DNA from: Phoronis australis
Lineage: Eukaryota; Phoronida; Phoronidae
Assembly: GCA_002633005.1 (NCBI GenBank)
Contig: NMRA01000812.1
Location: 62,001-126,000, forward strand
DNA: 64,000 nt
Reading direction: 5' to 3'
Shown piece after piece: positions 1-11,540 of the stretch (position 1 is its first letter; each line of letters begins with the position of its first letter). A model generated the notes under the pieces. The model was not told the DNA's origin, made no database searches, and saw nothing but the letters and a program-made list of their open reading frames with translations. Both the position numbers and the translations under genes were made by a program.

Positions 1-122
1 ATTATGTGCTTTTGTTATACATGTGTTTTAATGAGTTACACCACCAAATTGTATGACCACTAAGGTATGTGTGAATATCTATTATTTGTATTTATGCATG
101 TGAATTTTTTGATAGGCTGTAG

Positions 123-225
123 GCTCATCCATCATGCAGTCTGTCCTTAATGTTGTCAGAGCAAGAGGAGTCAGCAATATACGTCGTGTCCACGCAACAT
201 TGTCCATGTCATCTGCACACAGCAG
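123..225 (+). other. Additional copy of exon B
   Basis: 103-nt copy of the exon at 1692-1794 with the same donor (CAG|GTACTT) and an altered acceptor side (ctgtag followed by GCTCATCC). It lies in the first contig piece before the single N at 393, so it may be an assembly duplicate. Confidence 0.4.
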
Positions 226-393
226 GTACTTTAGTGCAGCAGACTTCTTGGATTCAAATGCAAAGATGTTTCTATACCTACATGTCGGTTTAATGTCCAA
301 CAAAATACTGCAAACTTTTATGGCAGTTTGATGTGTGTGTCTAGGCGTTATACTACACACCTGCATAAATTTGTCACTGTCTTACCATCATAN

Positions 394-1441
394 TTTGGGG
401 AAACCTACTCGTGTTTCGACTCACTGTCAGCTCGAATCGAGTCATGCTGCAAACAACATTAGTCGATTCCGAGTCTTAAAAATTAACAAGCAAATGCTCC
501 ATTTCATGTCCATCACTCCCCCTGAAATCACTCTTTTACCTCAACGAAATGTTCAACTATGATAATGTATTTGGGGAGTACATGTTGTCACTTGTCGCCT
601 GCAAGTGACAATGTCAAAACAATGAACAGAGGGCTATTTTTCAGCAGCAAACGCAATCCAGTCTCAATAACTTTTCACCCTCACAACATGGTGTGGGCAA
701 ATCCGAAGTATTTTAATACCGTATCTTTGGCATAAATCTGACCTAAGTTGAGATGTCTCAAACATGAAATATGAACTCAAGCTTTAAATTTACTATTTTC
801 ATCAGAATCTCTCCTTATTCATTAAGTAACCTTAACATTTTTCATCTCACAATTTGTCGGGTCAAATATTAATCGAGACTTGACACTGGCAGCTTTTTTC
901 AAGGGGTATTGGAATACGATCGTTTTGCTCATAGTTGTGCTTGTTATTAGCCAATGTTAGGTCAGTTGTGTAAGGGCTCTGTATATTCTTATTTTGCGTG
1001 CAAATTTCTTGTATATTTTACAAATAATCAGGTACTATAAATCTCGACTTCTATTGTGCTTCCTTTGTTTCTTTCCATTGAAAGACTATGTTGTTGTTCA
1101 GGTTTTCAATCGTTCAATTTATTTTTCAGTTTTATTACATTTCATCTGTTGTCTGGCCTGGCACCATGGCCCATGGGTACTATTCATCATATGCACATCA
1201 GTCCAGGAATAGCCGTGACATCTCTGATGAAAAGTGTCTAAAAATTATTCAAATGCTGAGAGGTGAGGTGTTGTCAGATGGCCTGGTCAGTTTTCCAAAA
1301 ATCAAATGGTGGATTGGAAACAAGCATATCGGCCTGCTATAACTGCTTGGTTCGAATGTCACTGACAGGCTGGGTATTAACACAGAAAGGTACTCGCGAT
1401 TTTACAGCAATCGGAATGAAACATCTGACTGATAATGATGA
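394..1441. repeat. Duplicated segment, copy 1 (partner 4592-5634)
   Basis: The two segments match along their length with scattered substitutions and small indels, from TTTGGGGAAACCTACTC to AATGATGAATGACGTAG. Each is followed by a copy of exon B. Confidence 0.9.
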
Positions 1442-2765
1442 ATGACGTAGTTTTGATTATGTGCTTTTGTTATACATGTGTTTTAATGAGTTACACCACC
1501 AAATTGTATGACCACTAAGGTATGTGTGAATATCTATTATTTGCATTTATGCATGTGAATTTTTTTGATAGGCTGTAGCTTCATCCATCATGCAGTCTGT
1601 CCTTAACGTTGTCAGAGCAAGAGGAGTCAGCAATATACGTCGTGTCCACGCAACATTGTCCATGTCATCTGCACACAGCAGGTANCTGTAGCTTCATCCA
1701 TCATGCAGTCTGTCCTTAATGTTGTCAGAGCAAGAGGAGTCAGCAATATACGTCGTGTCCACACAACATTGTCCATGTCATCTGCACACAGCAGGTACTT
1801 TAGGGCAGCAGACTTCTTGGATTCAAATGCAAAGATGTTCCTATACCTACATGTCGGTTTAATGTCCAACAAAATACTGCAAAGTTTTTATGGCAGTTTG
1901 ATGTGTGTTTCTAGGCGTTATACTACACACCTGCATAAATTTGTCACTGTCTTACCATCATACTTGGAGTAAAAAATAATAGGTGAAGTAAATTCTGACT
2001 ATAAGTAACCAATACCTTTTACTGACAGCTTTGATGATACAATTTCCTTATTTGTGTGTGCATTTAGAAGTTGCTGGTGCATACCTAGATAAGATAGATT
2101 TTAGATTAACATTTTCTGGTACGAATTTGATTTCTTGATGACACATTAAAAGTCTACATTCTGGGAAATTAGTGGGAGAAAAACAGTTTGTGAAATTGGC
2201 CGATTGGAATCGGTAAATGATGTACTTGGGGCTGTGATCTTGATCTCAAGCAACTTGAAGAAACTGACTGGAAGCGGATGCGTGCATTTATCATAAGTGT
2301 GACGGACATTAGAAATTCTGTGGTAACCGCAGAGTTTTCCATCGCGTATATCATTCAAAATCATGAATTTTGTGGGTGGTTTTTGAAAATTTCCTCACAT
2401 GTTAAAGTGAAATGCTCTACTAGACGTTAGCAATTGTTGACGAGCAATCACTTGCCTCTTTCAAGAGAAGTGTGAAGTTGTTCCATTATCAGAAATTCAT
2501 GACAAGATATTATGCTGATTTCTTGTGTACTGTTTAACTTATGATTTTTTTCGTTTCCAGCTGCGTTGCGGTGTGGACAAGTCTTCTTCAAGGTTACAAC
2601 ACACACGCTTCTGGTGTTTTCAAACGGCTACCTAACAATGCCAGTTCTTTGGCTCTTGTATATAATAAAATGAGAAAACATGTATTTATAGTCCCTAAAC
2701 TTTCAAGACACTTTGGGAAAAATATTCTGTACAGTTTTATAGACTCTCAGAGTTGTAGATTTTGA
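1130..2765 (+). CDS. Unrecognised spliced gene candidate, three exons
   Basis: Three segments join in frame. Exon A, 1130-1262, has acceptor atttttcag and donor GAG|GTGAGG, and encodes FYYISSVVWPGTMAHGYYSS, then RDISDEKCLKIIQMLR. Exon B is at 1692-1794 (or its duplicate 1579-1681), with acceptor ctgtag and donor CAG|GTACTT, and encodes SSIMQSVLNVVRARGVSNI, then RRVHATLSMSSAHS. Exon C, 2561-2765, has acceptor cgtttccag and runs to a TGA inside diverged satellite. Phases 1/2, 2/1 agree. The ATG inside exon A sits in a strong context (CACCATGG). Read from the ATG in exon B, the peptide is Arg-rich without acidic residues, like a mitochondrial targeting sequence. I do not recognise the product; the duplicate at 5312-5861 has a stop and a frameshift. 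Confidence 0.35.
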
Positions 2766-3519
2766 AAGCAGTTGCGTATTAGAATACTTTTGGGATTCAG
2801 TAGCGACCTCAGTTATGCCAGCTTTTTGCTTCTCACAGATAACCAAGTTCAGGATTATTTATTTTTGTCTTCAAGGCTTTCTAATCTGTTAAACTTATAC
2901 TAGACAAAGTTCAAAGCGTATACGCGAGATCGTTAACTTGATTTTGAAAGTGATTTTGTTTTGAATATATTGTAAAATTTTTGCAAATTTCTCAGTGATG
3001 TTAGTTTTTTGGCTCTCAAAGGTAATCAAACTAAGGAACATGTGGTCTTGTCTCCAAGACTTTCATTAGACATGAGGAAAATGCACTGTACCATTTTTCG
3101 CAGATGTGCTCCATAAATTGTAGATTTTGAAAGCGATTTTGGTTGGAATATGTAGTAAAATTAGTGCGAATTTGATTATTCGCCCCAGTCATGCTAGCTT
3201 TTTGCTTCTCACAGTTAACAAAGGTAAAGACCATGTGTTTTTGTCTTCCAGATTGTTAAGGAACGTGTGTTTTTGCATTAAAGATTTTCATTAGACATGG
3301 TGAATATGTACTGTACCAACTTTCGCAGATATGCTCCAAAAATTGTAGATTTTGAAGGCGATTCTGTTTTGAGTATGTACTAAAATTTGTGCGAATTTCA
3401 TTATTGGCCCCAGTCATGCTAGCTTTTTGCTTCTCACAGTTTACCAAGTTAAAGACCATGTGTTTTTGTCTTCAAGATTTTCATTAGACATGATGAATAT
3501 ATACTGTTCCAACTTTTGC
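2640..3519. repeat. 193-bp satellite, block 1 (diverged left edge)
   Basis: Degenerate monomers from about 2640 grade into well-conserved ones by 3000. The block ends at the single N at 3520. Confidence 0.8.
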
Positions 3520-3617
3520 NAACCGAGCTTTTCTTAGCGCCCTGGGCGGTTATTACGGCGAATACGGTGTCGCGTAAAATTTCTTCCCAGTGATTATATT
3601 TCTTCCCACTCCGACTT

Positions 3618-3629
3618 TGCGCATGCGCA
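3618..3629. promoter_or_regulatory. NRF1-type palindrome
   Basis: TGCGCATGCGCA, a perfect match to the NRF1 consensus of animal promoters. It lies about 140 bp upstream of a possible first-exon ATG at 3763, in a locally CpG-richer stretch. Confidence 0.5.
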
Positions 3630-3762
3630 GATTGGCCAGGAATGTATACATCCGGTTTTGAGAGCGTGAAATAGCTTCCCACGGCAATTCTGTACGCTAC
3701 AGTGAGACATTTGAGTCGTTATCTGCTACGAACACGAATATTTCAGACGTTTTTTTGCAAAG

Positions 3763-3903
3763 ATGCATGGTCGCAAGTACATAGAGAGTGATGTGAATAA
3801 GATTTTGGAGGATGGATCCCTTCCGTTGACTTTGACGAACAATCAGCTCAAGGCTGTACGAAGTTGGGGCAGTCGTGCCAAGGACTTTCGCCGTTTCAGT
3901 TAG
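3763..3903 (+). CDS. Possible first exon or small ORF (46 codons)
   Basis: Starts ATGCATGGTCGC (MHGRKYIESDVNKILEDG...) and ends with TAG at 3901-3903. The TAG is immediately followed by GTAAGT, a perfect donor (CAGTTAG|GTAAGT). The peptide is basic and charged. Either a short complete ORF with a 3'-UTR intron, or a first exon of a gene using another frame. Product unknown. Nothing else is recognised in 3904-4591. Confidence 0.3.
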   Translation: MHGRKYIESDVNKILEDGSLPLTLTNNQLKAVRSWGSRAKDFRRFS

Positions 3904-4591
3904 GTAAGTCGACTAAAATTATACTTCAATAATTTAAAAAATACGCGAACTATGCTGAGGCTATATTTGCTATAATAACTACCAGGCAAGCCCTGCAGTG
4001 ATTAAGATATTACTAAAGTAAACACTTAAGTTGGTTGTCACTGTTGTTACCAGTTCTCATCTCATGGAGAATATTGTACAGTTGTTATTCAGCAGTTAAT
4101 GGATTTTGTGCCATTTAGTACTCATCTTGTTGTAATGCCTTCCTTTATTACTTATTGAGTTTAGCAACAGTTCATAACATTTCTCTTGTAGTTGTGGTGT
4201 GTATGCTATTGCATGCTGTTGTACCTCATTAACCGCTGATGAAGACTCCACAGTAATAGAAGCATGATGCCAAAAGCTTGTCTTGCTGCATGCCTTCAAT
4301 TCGGTATAGTATAATCTGCGGAACTGGGTGTTTGTACGGAAAACTTCTTCATGATGAGTCATACATTCTAATGTGTTCAGTGTCCTGAAATTAAGTTGTG
4401 ATATCTGATGGTGCTACTACGGACTGGATCAGGATTTGCCTGCATTAGAATAATTAGGTCATTCTAATATGGACAGTCTAGGCTTGTGCTAGCCGTTTGC
4501 CACCATTGGTGAATTCTGAGTGGCACTGGCGATGGTATAGCTAAGTCCATTCGCCAACTTGGCAAATGAGTTTGCAGCTTCAAAAATAAAT

Positions 4592-5634
4592 TTTGGGGAA
4601 ACCTACTCATGTTTCGACTCACTGTCAGCTCGAATCGAGTCATGCTGCAAACAACATTAGTCGATTTGGAGTCTTAAAAATTAACAAGCAAATGCTCCAT
4701 TTCATGTCCATCACTCCCCCTGAAATCACTCTTTTACCTCAACGAAATGTTCAACTGGGGATTACATGTTGTCACTTGTCGCCTGCAAGTGACAATGTCA
4801 AAACAATGAACTGAGGGCTATTTTTTCAGCAGCAAACGCAATCCAATCTCAATAACTTTTTACCCTCACAACATGGTGTGGGCGAATCCGAAGTATTTTA
4901 ATACCGTATCTTTGGCATAAATCTGACCTAAGTTGTGATGTCTCAAACATGAAATATGAACTCAAGCTTTAAATTTACTATTTCCATCAGAATCTCTCCT
5001 TATTCATTAAGTAACCTTAACATTTTTCATCTCACAATTTGTCGGGTCAAGTATTAATCGAGACTTGACACTGGCAGCTTTTTTCAAGTATTGGAATACG
5101 ATCGTTTTGCTCATAGTTGTGCTTGTTATTAGCCAATGTTAGGTCAGTTGTGTAAGGGCTCTGTATATTCTTATTTTGCGTGCAAATTTCTTGTATATTT
5201 TACAAATAGTAAGGTACTATAAATCTCGACTTCTATTGTGCTTCCTTTTTTTCTTTCCATTGAAAGACTATGTTGTTGTTCAGGTTTTCAATCGTTCAAT
5301 TTGTTTTTCAGTTTTATTACATTTCATCTGTTCTCTGACCTGGCACCATGGCCCATGGGTACTATTCATCATATGCACATCAGTCCAGGAATAGCCGTGA
5401 CATCTCTGATGAAAAGTGTCAAAAATGATTCAAATGCTGAGAGGTGAGGAGTTGTCAGATGGCCTGGTCAGTTTTCCCAAAATCAAATGGTGGATTGGAA
5501 ACAAGCATATCAGCCTGCTATAACTGCTTGGTTCGAATGTCACTGACAGGCTGGGTATTAACACAGAAAGGTACCGCGATTTTACAGCAATCGAAATGAA
5601 ACATCTGACTGATAATGATGAATGACGTAGTTTT
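4592..5634. repeat. Duplicated segment, copy 2 (partner 394-1441)
   Basis: Second copy; see 394-1441. The divergence is larger than between single-N-separated pieces, and unrelated sequence (3521-4591) lies between, so a true segmental duplication is possible. Confidence 0.85.
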
Positions 5635-5861
5635 AATTATGTGCTTTTGTTATACATGTGTTTTAATGAGTTACATCACCAAATTGTATGACCATCAAGG
5701 TATGTGTGAATATCTATTATTTGTATTTATGCATGTGAATTTTTTTGATAGGCTGTAGCTTCATCCATCATGCAGTCTGTCCTTAATGTTGACAGAGCAA
5801 GAGGAGTCAGCAATATACGTCGTGTCCACGCAACATTGTCCATGTCATCTGCACACAGCAG
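5312..5861 (+). pseudogene. Broken duplicate of exons A and B of the unrecognised gene
   Basis: Exon A copy 5312-5443 has TGA at 5336-5338, where the other copy has TGG. It also lacks one T near 5420, shifting the frame. Exon B copy 5759-5861 is intact apart from V to D at one residue. It is part of the larger duplication 394-1441 versus 4592-5634. Confidence 0.4.
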
Positions 5862-5977
5862 GTACTTTAGTGCAGCAGACTTCTTGGATTCAAATGCAAA
5901 GATGTTCCTATACCTACATGTCGGTTTAATGTCCAACAAAATACTGCAAACTTTTTATGGCAGTTTGATGTGTGTGT

Positions 5978-6719
5978 NNNNNNNNNNNNNNNNNNNNNNN
6001 NNNNNNNNNNNNNNNNNNNNNNNNNNNNNNNNNNNNNNNNNNNNNNNNNNNNNNNNNNNNNNNNNNNNNNNNNNNNNNNNNNNNNNNNNNNNNNNNNNNN
6101 NNNNNNNNNNNNNNNNNNNNNNNNNNNNNNNNNNNNNNNNNNNNNNNNNNNNNNNNNNNNNNNNNNNNNNNNNNNNNNNNNNNNNNNNNNNNNNNNNNNN
6201 NNNNNNNNNNNNNNNNNNNNNNNNNNNNNNNNNNNNNNNNNNNNNNNNNNNNNNNNNNNNNNNNNNNNNNNNNNNNNNNNNNNNNNNNNNNNNNNNNNNN
6301 NNNNNNNNNNNNNNNNNNNNNNNNNNNNNNNNNNNNNNNNNNNNNNNNNNNNNNNNNNNNNNNNNNNNNNNNNNNNNNNNNNNNNNNNNNNNNNNNNNNN
6401 NNNNNNNNNNNNNNNNNNNNNNNNNNNNNNNNNNNNNNNNNNNNNNNNNNNNNNNNNNNNNNNNNNNNNNNNNNNNNNNNNNNNNNNNNNNNNNNNNNNN
6501 NNNNNNNNNNNNNNNNNNNNNNNNNNNNNNNNNNNNNNNNNNNNNNNNNNNNNNNNNNNNNNNNNNNNNNNNNNNNNNNNNNNNNNNNNNNNNNNNNNNN
6601 NNNNNNNNNNNNNNNNNNNNNNNNNNNNNNNNNNNNNNNNNNNNNNNNNNNNNNNNNNNNNNNNNNNNNNNNNNNNNNNNNNNNNNNNNNNNNNNNNNNN
6701 NNNNNNNNNNNNNNNNNNN
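5978..6719. other. Assembly gap (N run)
   Basis: 742 unspecified bases; any reading frame spanning it is meaningless. Confidence 1.
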
Positions 6720-8960
6720 TTTGAGAAAAATATTCTGTACAGTTTTATAGACTCCCATAGTTGTAGATTTTGAAAGCAGTTGCGTATTAGAATACTTTTG
6801 GCATTCAGTTGCGGCCTCAGTTATGCTAGCTTTTTGCTTCTCACAGATAACCAAGTTCAGGATTATTTGTTTTTGTCTTCAAGGCTTTCATTAGACAATT
6901 TGAATATGATCTGTTTCAAGTTTCGCATATGCGCTCTAGCAATTGTTGATTTTGAAAGTGATTTTGGTTTGAATATATTGTAAAATTTTTGCAAATTTCG
7001 TTATTGGCCTCAGTGATGTTAGTTTTTTGGCTCTCAAAGGTAATCAAATTAAGGAACATGTGGTCTTGTCTCCAAGACTTTCATTAGACATGATGAATAT
7101 GCACCGTACCATTTTTCGCAGATGTGCTCCAAAAATTGTAGATTTTGAAAGCGATTTTGGTTTGAGTATGTAGTAAAACTAGTGCGAATTTGATTATTGG
7201 CCCCAATCATGCTAGCTTTTTGCTTCTCACAGTTAACCAAGTTAAAGACCATGTGTTTTTGTCTTCAAGATTTTCATTAGACATGATGAATATATGCTTT
7301 TCCAACTTTCGCAGATGTGCTCCACAAATTGTAGATTTTGAAGGCGATTTTGTTTTGGGTATGTACTAAAATTTTTTGAATTTCATAATCGGCCTCAGTG
7401 ATGTTAGTTTTTTGGCTCTCAAAGGTATTCAAGTTAAGGAATGTGTGTTTTTGCAATAAAGATTTTCATTAGACATGATGAATATGTACTTTACCAACTT
7501 TTGCAGATGTGCACCAAAAATTGTAGATTTTGAAGGCGATTCTGTTTTGAGTATGTACTAAAATTTGTGCGAATTTCATTGTTGGCCTCAGTGATGTTAG
7601 TTTTTTGGCTCTCAAACGTAATCAAGTTAAGGAACATATGGTTTTGTCTCCAAAATTTTCATTAAACATGATGAATATGCACTGTAACATTTTTCGCAGA
7701 TGTGCTCCAAAAATTGTAGATTTTGAAAGCGATTTTGGTTTGAATATATAGTAAAATTTGTGCAAATTTCATTATTGGCCCCAGTCATGCTAGCTTTTTG
7801 CTTTTCACTGTTAACTAAGTTAAGGACCATGTGTTTTTGTCTTCAAGATTTTCATTAGACATGATGAATATGTACTTTACCAACTTTCGCAGATGTGCAC
7901 CAAAAATTGTAGATTTTGAAGGCGATTGTGGTTTGAGTATGCAGTAAAATTAGTGCGAATTTGATTATTGGCCCCAGTCATGCTAGCTTTTTGCTTCTCA
8001 CAGTTAACCAAGTTAAAGACCATGTGTTTTTGTCTTCAAGATTTTCATTAGACATGATGAATATATACTTTTCCAACTTTCGCAGATGTGCTCCACAAAT
8101 TGTAGATTTTGAAGGCGATTTTGTTTTGAGTATGTACTAAAATTTTTCGAATTTCATTATCGGCTTTAGTGATGTTAGTTTTTTGGCTCTCAAAGGTAAT
8201 CAAGTTAAGGAACATGTGTTTTTGCATTAAAGATTTTCATTAGACATGCTAAATATGTACTTTCCCAACTTTTGCTGATGTGCACCAAAAATTGTAGATT
8301 TTGAAGGTGATTCTGTTTTGAGTATGTAGTAAAATTTGTGCGAATTTCATTATTGCCCTCAGTCATGCTAGCTTTTTGCTTTTCACTGTTAACTAAGCTA
8401 ATGACCATGTGTTTTTGTCTTCAAGATTTTCATTAGACATGATGAATATATACTTTACCAACTTTCGCAGATGTGCTCCACAAATTGTAGATTTTGAAGG
8501 CGATTTTGTTTTGAGTATGTACTAAAATTTTTCGAATTTCATTATCGGCTTCAGTGATGTTAGTTTTTTGGCTCTCAAAGGTAATCAAGTTAAGGAACAT
8601 GTGGTCTTGTCTCCAAGACTTTCATTAGACATGAGGAATATATACTTTAGTAACTTTCGCAAATGTGCTCCAAAAATTGTAGATTTTGAAGGCGATTTTG
8701 GTTTGAGAATGTAGAAAAATTTGTGCGAATTCCATTATTGGCCCCAGACAGGCTAGCTTTTTGCTTCTCATAGTTAACCAAGTTAAAGACCATGCGTTTT
8801 TATCTTCAAGACGTTGATTAGATATGATGAATATGTATTGTTCCAAGTTTCGTAGATGTGCTATAAAATTGGAAGATTTTGAAATCGATTTTGGTCCAAG
8901 TTTGTAGAAAAATTCTGACTGTGACTCCTATGCTAGGTTTTTGGCTTTCATATTTTATCA
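6720..8960. repeat. 193-bp satellite, block 2
   Basis: About 11-12 tandem monomers spaced 191-193 bp. Two subtypes alternate irregularly: one reads GCCCCAGTCATGCTAGC with TTTTGCTTCTCACAG, the other GGCCTCAGTGATGTTAG with TTTTTGGCTCTCAAAGG. All share TTTTCATTAGACATGATGAA and AAATTGTAGATTTTGAAGGC. The left end is cut by an N run. Confidence 0.93.
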
Positions 8961-11117
8961 AGTTATAGAACACCTGTTTTCTTGTAAAATATTTACTGTC
9001 TTCTTAGTAAATGAAAACTTGTCTGTGCATGTTTCACTGCTAACCAATAAATGTATAGGTAATTTAAACGTTTGATTGGGATTCTTTGATGAATGAACTT
9101 AACCTCCACACAGAAAATTGAGGGCATAGTAATTCTTCAACTTCAATTATGTCACACAACTTTTTCAGGTAAAGTTCATTTCGTTTATGGGCCTACAAAG
9201 CATTCTGGGCTTAGAAAAATCAGTTATCTTTACAGTGATGTATATAAATTGGCAAATGCATTGAGATAATTCCTTGAGGCGCATTTTAAACTGGATTGAT
9301 AACCCGAAAAAAAGTGGGAGACATTAAATATTAATCCAAAATCGATGGAATATCACTAATGTTGGGGTCTGTAATAAAGCAGTGTTTAAATAAACACTCA
9401 TGCAACCCATATATACATAAAGAGTAGACCCCTATGCCTTTGCTTTATGAAGAAAAAAAGAAGCGTCAGTTCCAGTCTTTCTGGTGCGAGCCTGAATAAA
9501 TCACATTTCGGGTACNGTCAGTTCCAGTCTTTCTGGTGCGAGCCAGAATAAATCACATTTCGGGTACGTTGAAATGTATTCAGTTTGGCGTTGTAAGTGA
9601 TTTACATCAGACCCGTGGGCTGACTGAAGGAGACGTCTCTCGCAAAATAACTATGAAAAAGAAATCTCCTTTAATGGATATTAGACCCGTGATCAACCAA
9701 GTCTTATAAGCAGTTTTACATAAACGTTTAACTAAAAATAGGATACTATATTCTCAAGTTTTGCGAAAGTTACACGGGCCTTCAATTTCTTTGGTCAAGA
9801 AATAATTTTATTCGACAATTTTAGTCTGCGAATTGTCAAGACATTTTTGATAGGCCTACAAATTGATAACTTTGTTTTGTTATATGATTTGATAGGCATC
9901 TTAATTATTTCAATCCACGCAGGATTCTCGTTCGTCTTGTTCCCGCATGCAGTAAGTAATTCCTACTGCATAAATATTTGTAAGTTCCTCGATATACTAC
10001 ACTATCATTACAGACTTTAAAAGCAGTATTGTTCGTCAAGGATTGAACTTAGGCTTCACTTCGGAGCNTTGTTCCCGCATGCAGTAAGTAATTCCTACTG
10101 CATAAATATTTGTAAGTTCCTTGATATACTACACTATCATTACAGACTTTAAAAGCAGTATTGTTCGTCAAGGATTGAACTTAAGCTTCACTTCGGAGCG
10201 ATCCATGCGCTCAGGGCACATTCAAACATTTTTAATCTGAAATGTCCTTGGCGAATTGTTTACTGAGCAAGAAAGAATAAATACAATTAGTACAAATTTT
10301 ACCCACTGTAGCTGTCATGGGCCTTTTTCCTACGGCGTGTGATTTTGTGAAATGGTCTTAGAGTTGATCACGATTAAAAGCGAAACAATGAAGTATGTTG
10401 GGTTGGAATTGACTCGTCAACGTGTGTCCTAAGTACCTGTACCACAAACAACTCTCACTGAAATCTTTACTTCCAAGGCCTATCAATAAATTTGGGCAGA
10501 AATTTAATCAATTAAAACGCGCAGTGTCAAAATTAGTTGACCTAAGAAAAGCTAGCAACGATGCTTGTAAGTCTTTGTATATGTTCAGTTTTAAAGTTAT
10601 CTATTATTAAGTGGAGCCAACATTATGCAGCCATCTATTCATTTCTTCATGGATTAGTTCTTACTTCATTACATTCATGTTTCCTTTCCTTGCTTCCTAT
10701 AGATTTGAGTTGACTTGATAGATCCTCTGTTATGTTAAATGTCTACAGGAGTTAGTGAGAGTGATAACCTATTGTATTCTCATACTTGTAGGGGCTTAAA
10801 TTCTTAATCCTATAGTCACCAGCCTCTATTGTTAAGTCTTGACTTGATTCACAAACAACACAGCCTAAGCTTCTCACTCACTGATTAGTTTTGTATTTGG
10901 CGAACATTCATGGACTAAGTTCACTTGCAATATCTTTATACTATCCACGGCTTGGAATTTTCCTCCTTTAAGGTGATTTCCTCTTTTTTGTCATTCAGAT
11001 CAGTTTCACAACATCGCACCAGTCTATGTCTTAGTGGAGTGATGCATCACCTGGGAAATTTTCCTCTTTTTTGTCATTGGTGATTGCAAGTCCTAGTAAT
11101 TATCACGCCAGAAGCTT
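8860..11117. repeat. Satellite-linked tail, copy 1 (truncated)
   Basis: Follows satellite block 2 and is nearly identical to 11460-13540 and 26900-29000. It contains internal assembly duplicates at the single Ns 9516 and 10068. It ends at the N at 11118 in the middle of the unit. A 62-codon frame (10422-10610) ending at a GTAAGT donor-like site is conserved in all three copies but not recognised. Confidence 0.85.
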
Positions 11118-11118
11118 N

Positions 11119-11540
11119 GCGATTTTGTTTTGAGTATGTACTAAAATTTTTTGAATTTCATTATCGGCCTCAGTGATGTTAGTTTTTTGGCTCTTAAAGG
11201 TAACTAAGCTAATGACCATGTGTTTTTGTCTTCAAGATTTTCATTAGACATGATGAATATGTACTTTACCAACTTTTGCTGAAGTGCTGCAGCAATTGTA
11301 GATTTTGAAGGCGATTTTGGTTTGAGAATGAAGAAAAATTTGTGCGAATTCCATTATTGGCCCCAGTCAGGCTAGCTTTTTACTTCTCATAGTTAACCAA
11401 GTTAAAGACCATGCGTTTTTATCTTCAAGACTTTGATTAGATATGGTGAATATGTATTGTTCCAAGTTTCGTAGATGTGCTATAAAATTGGAAGATTTTG
11501 AAATCGATTTTGGTCTAAGTTTGTAGAAAAATTCTGTGAC
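11119..11540. repeat. 193-bp satellite, block 3
   Basis: Short block of about two monomers following the single N at 11118 and running into tail copy 2. Confidence 0.85.

Noticed and set aside
5770-6854. Long open frames across the N run
   Set aside because: They are open only because unknown bases are read as X; the same holds for 30554-30886 and 42227-43114.
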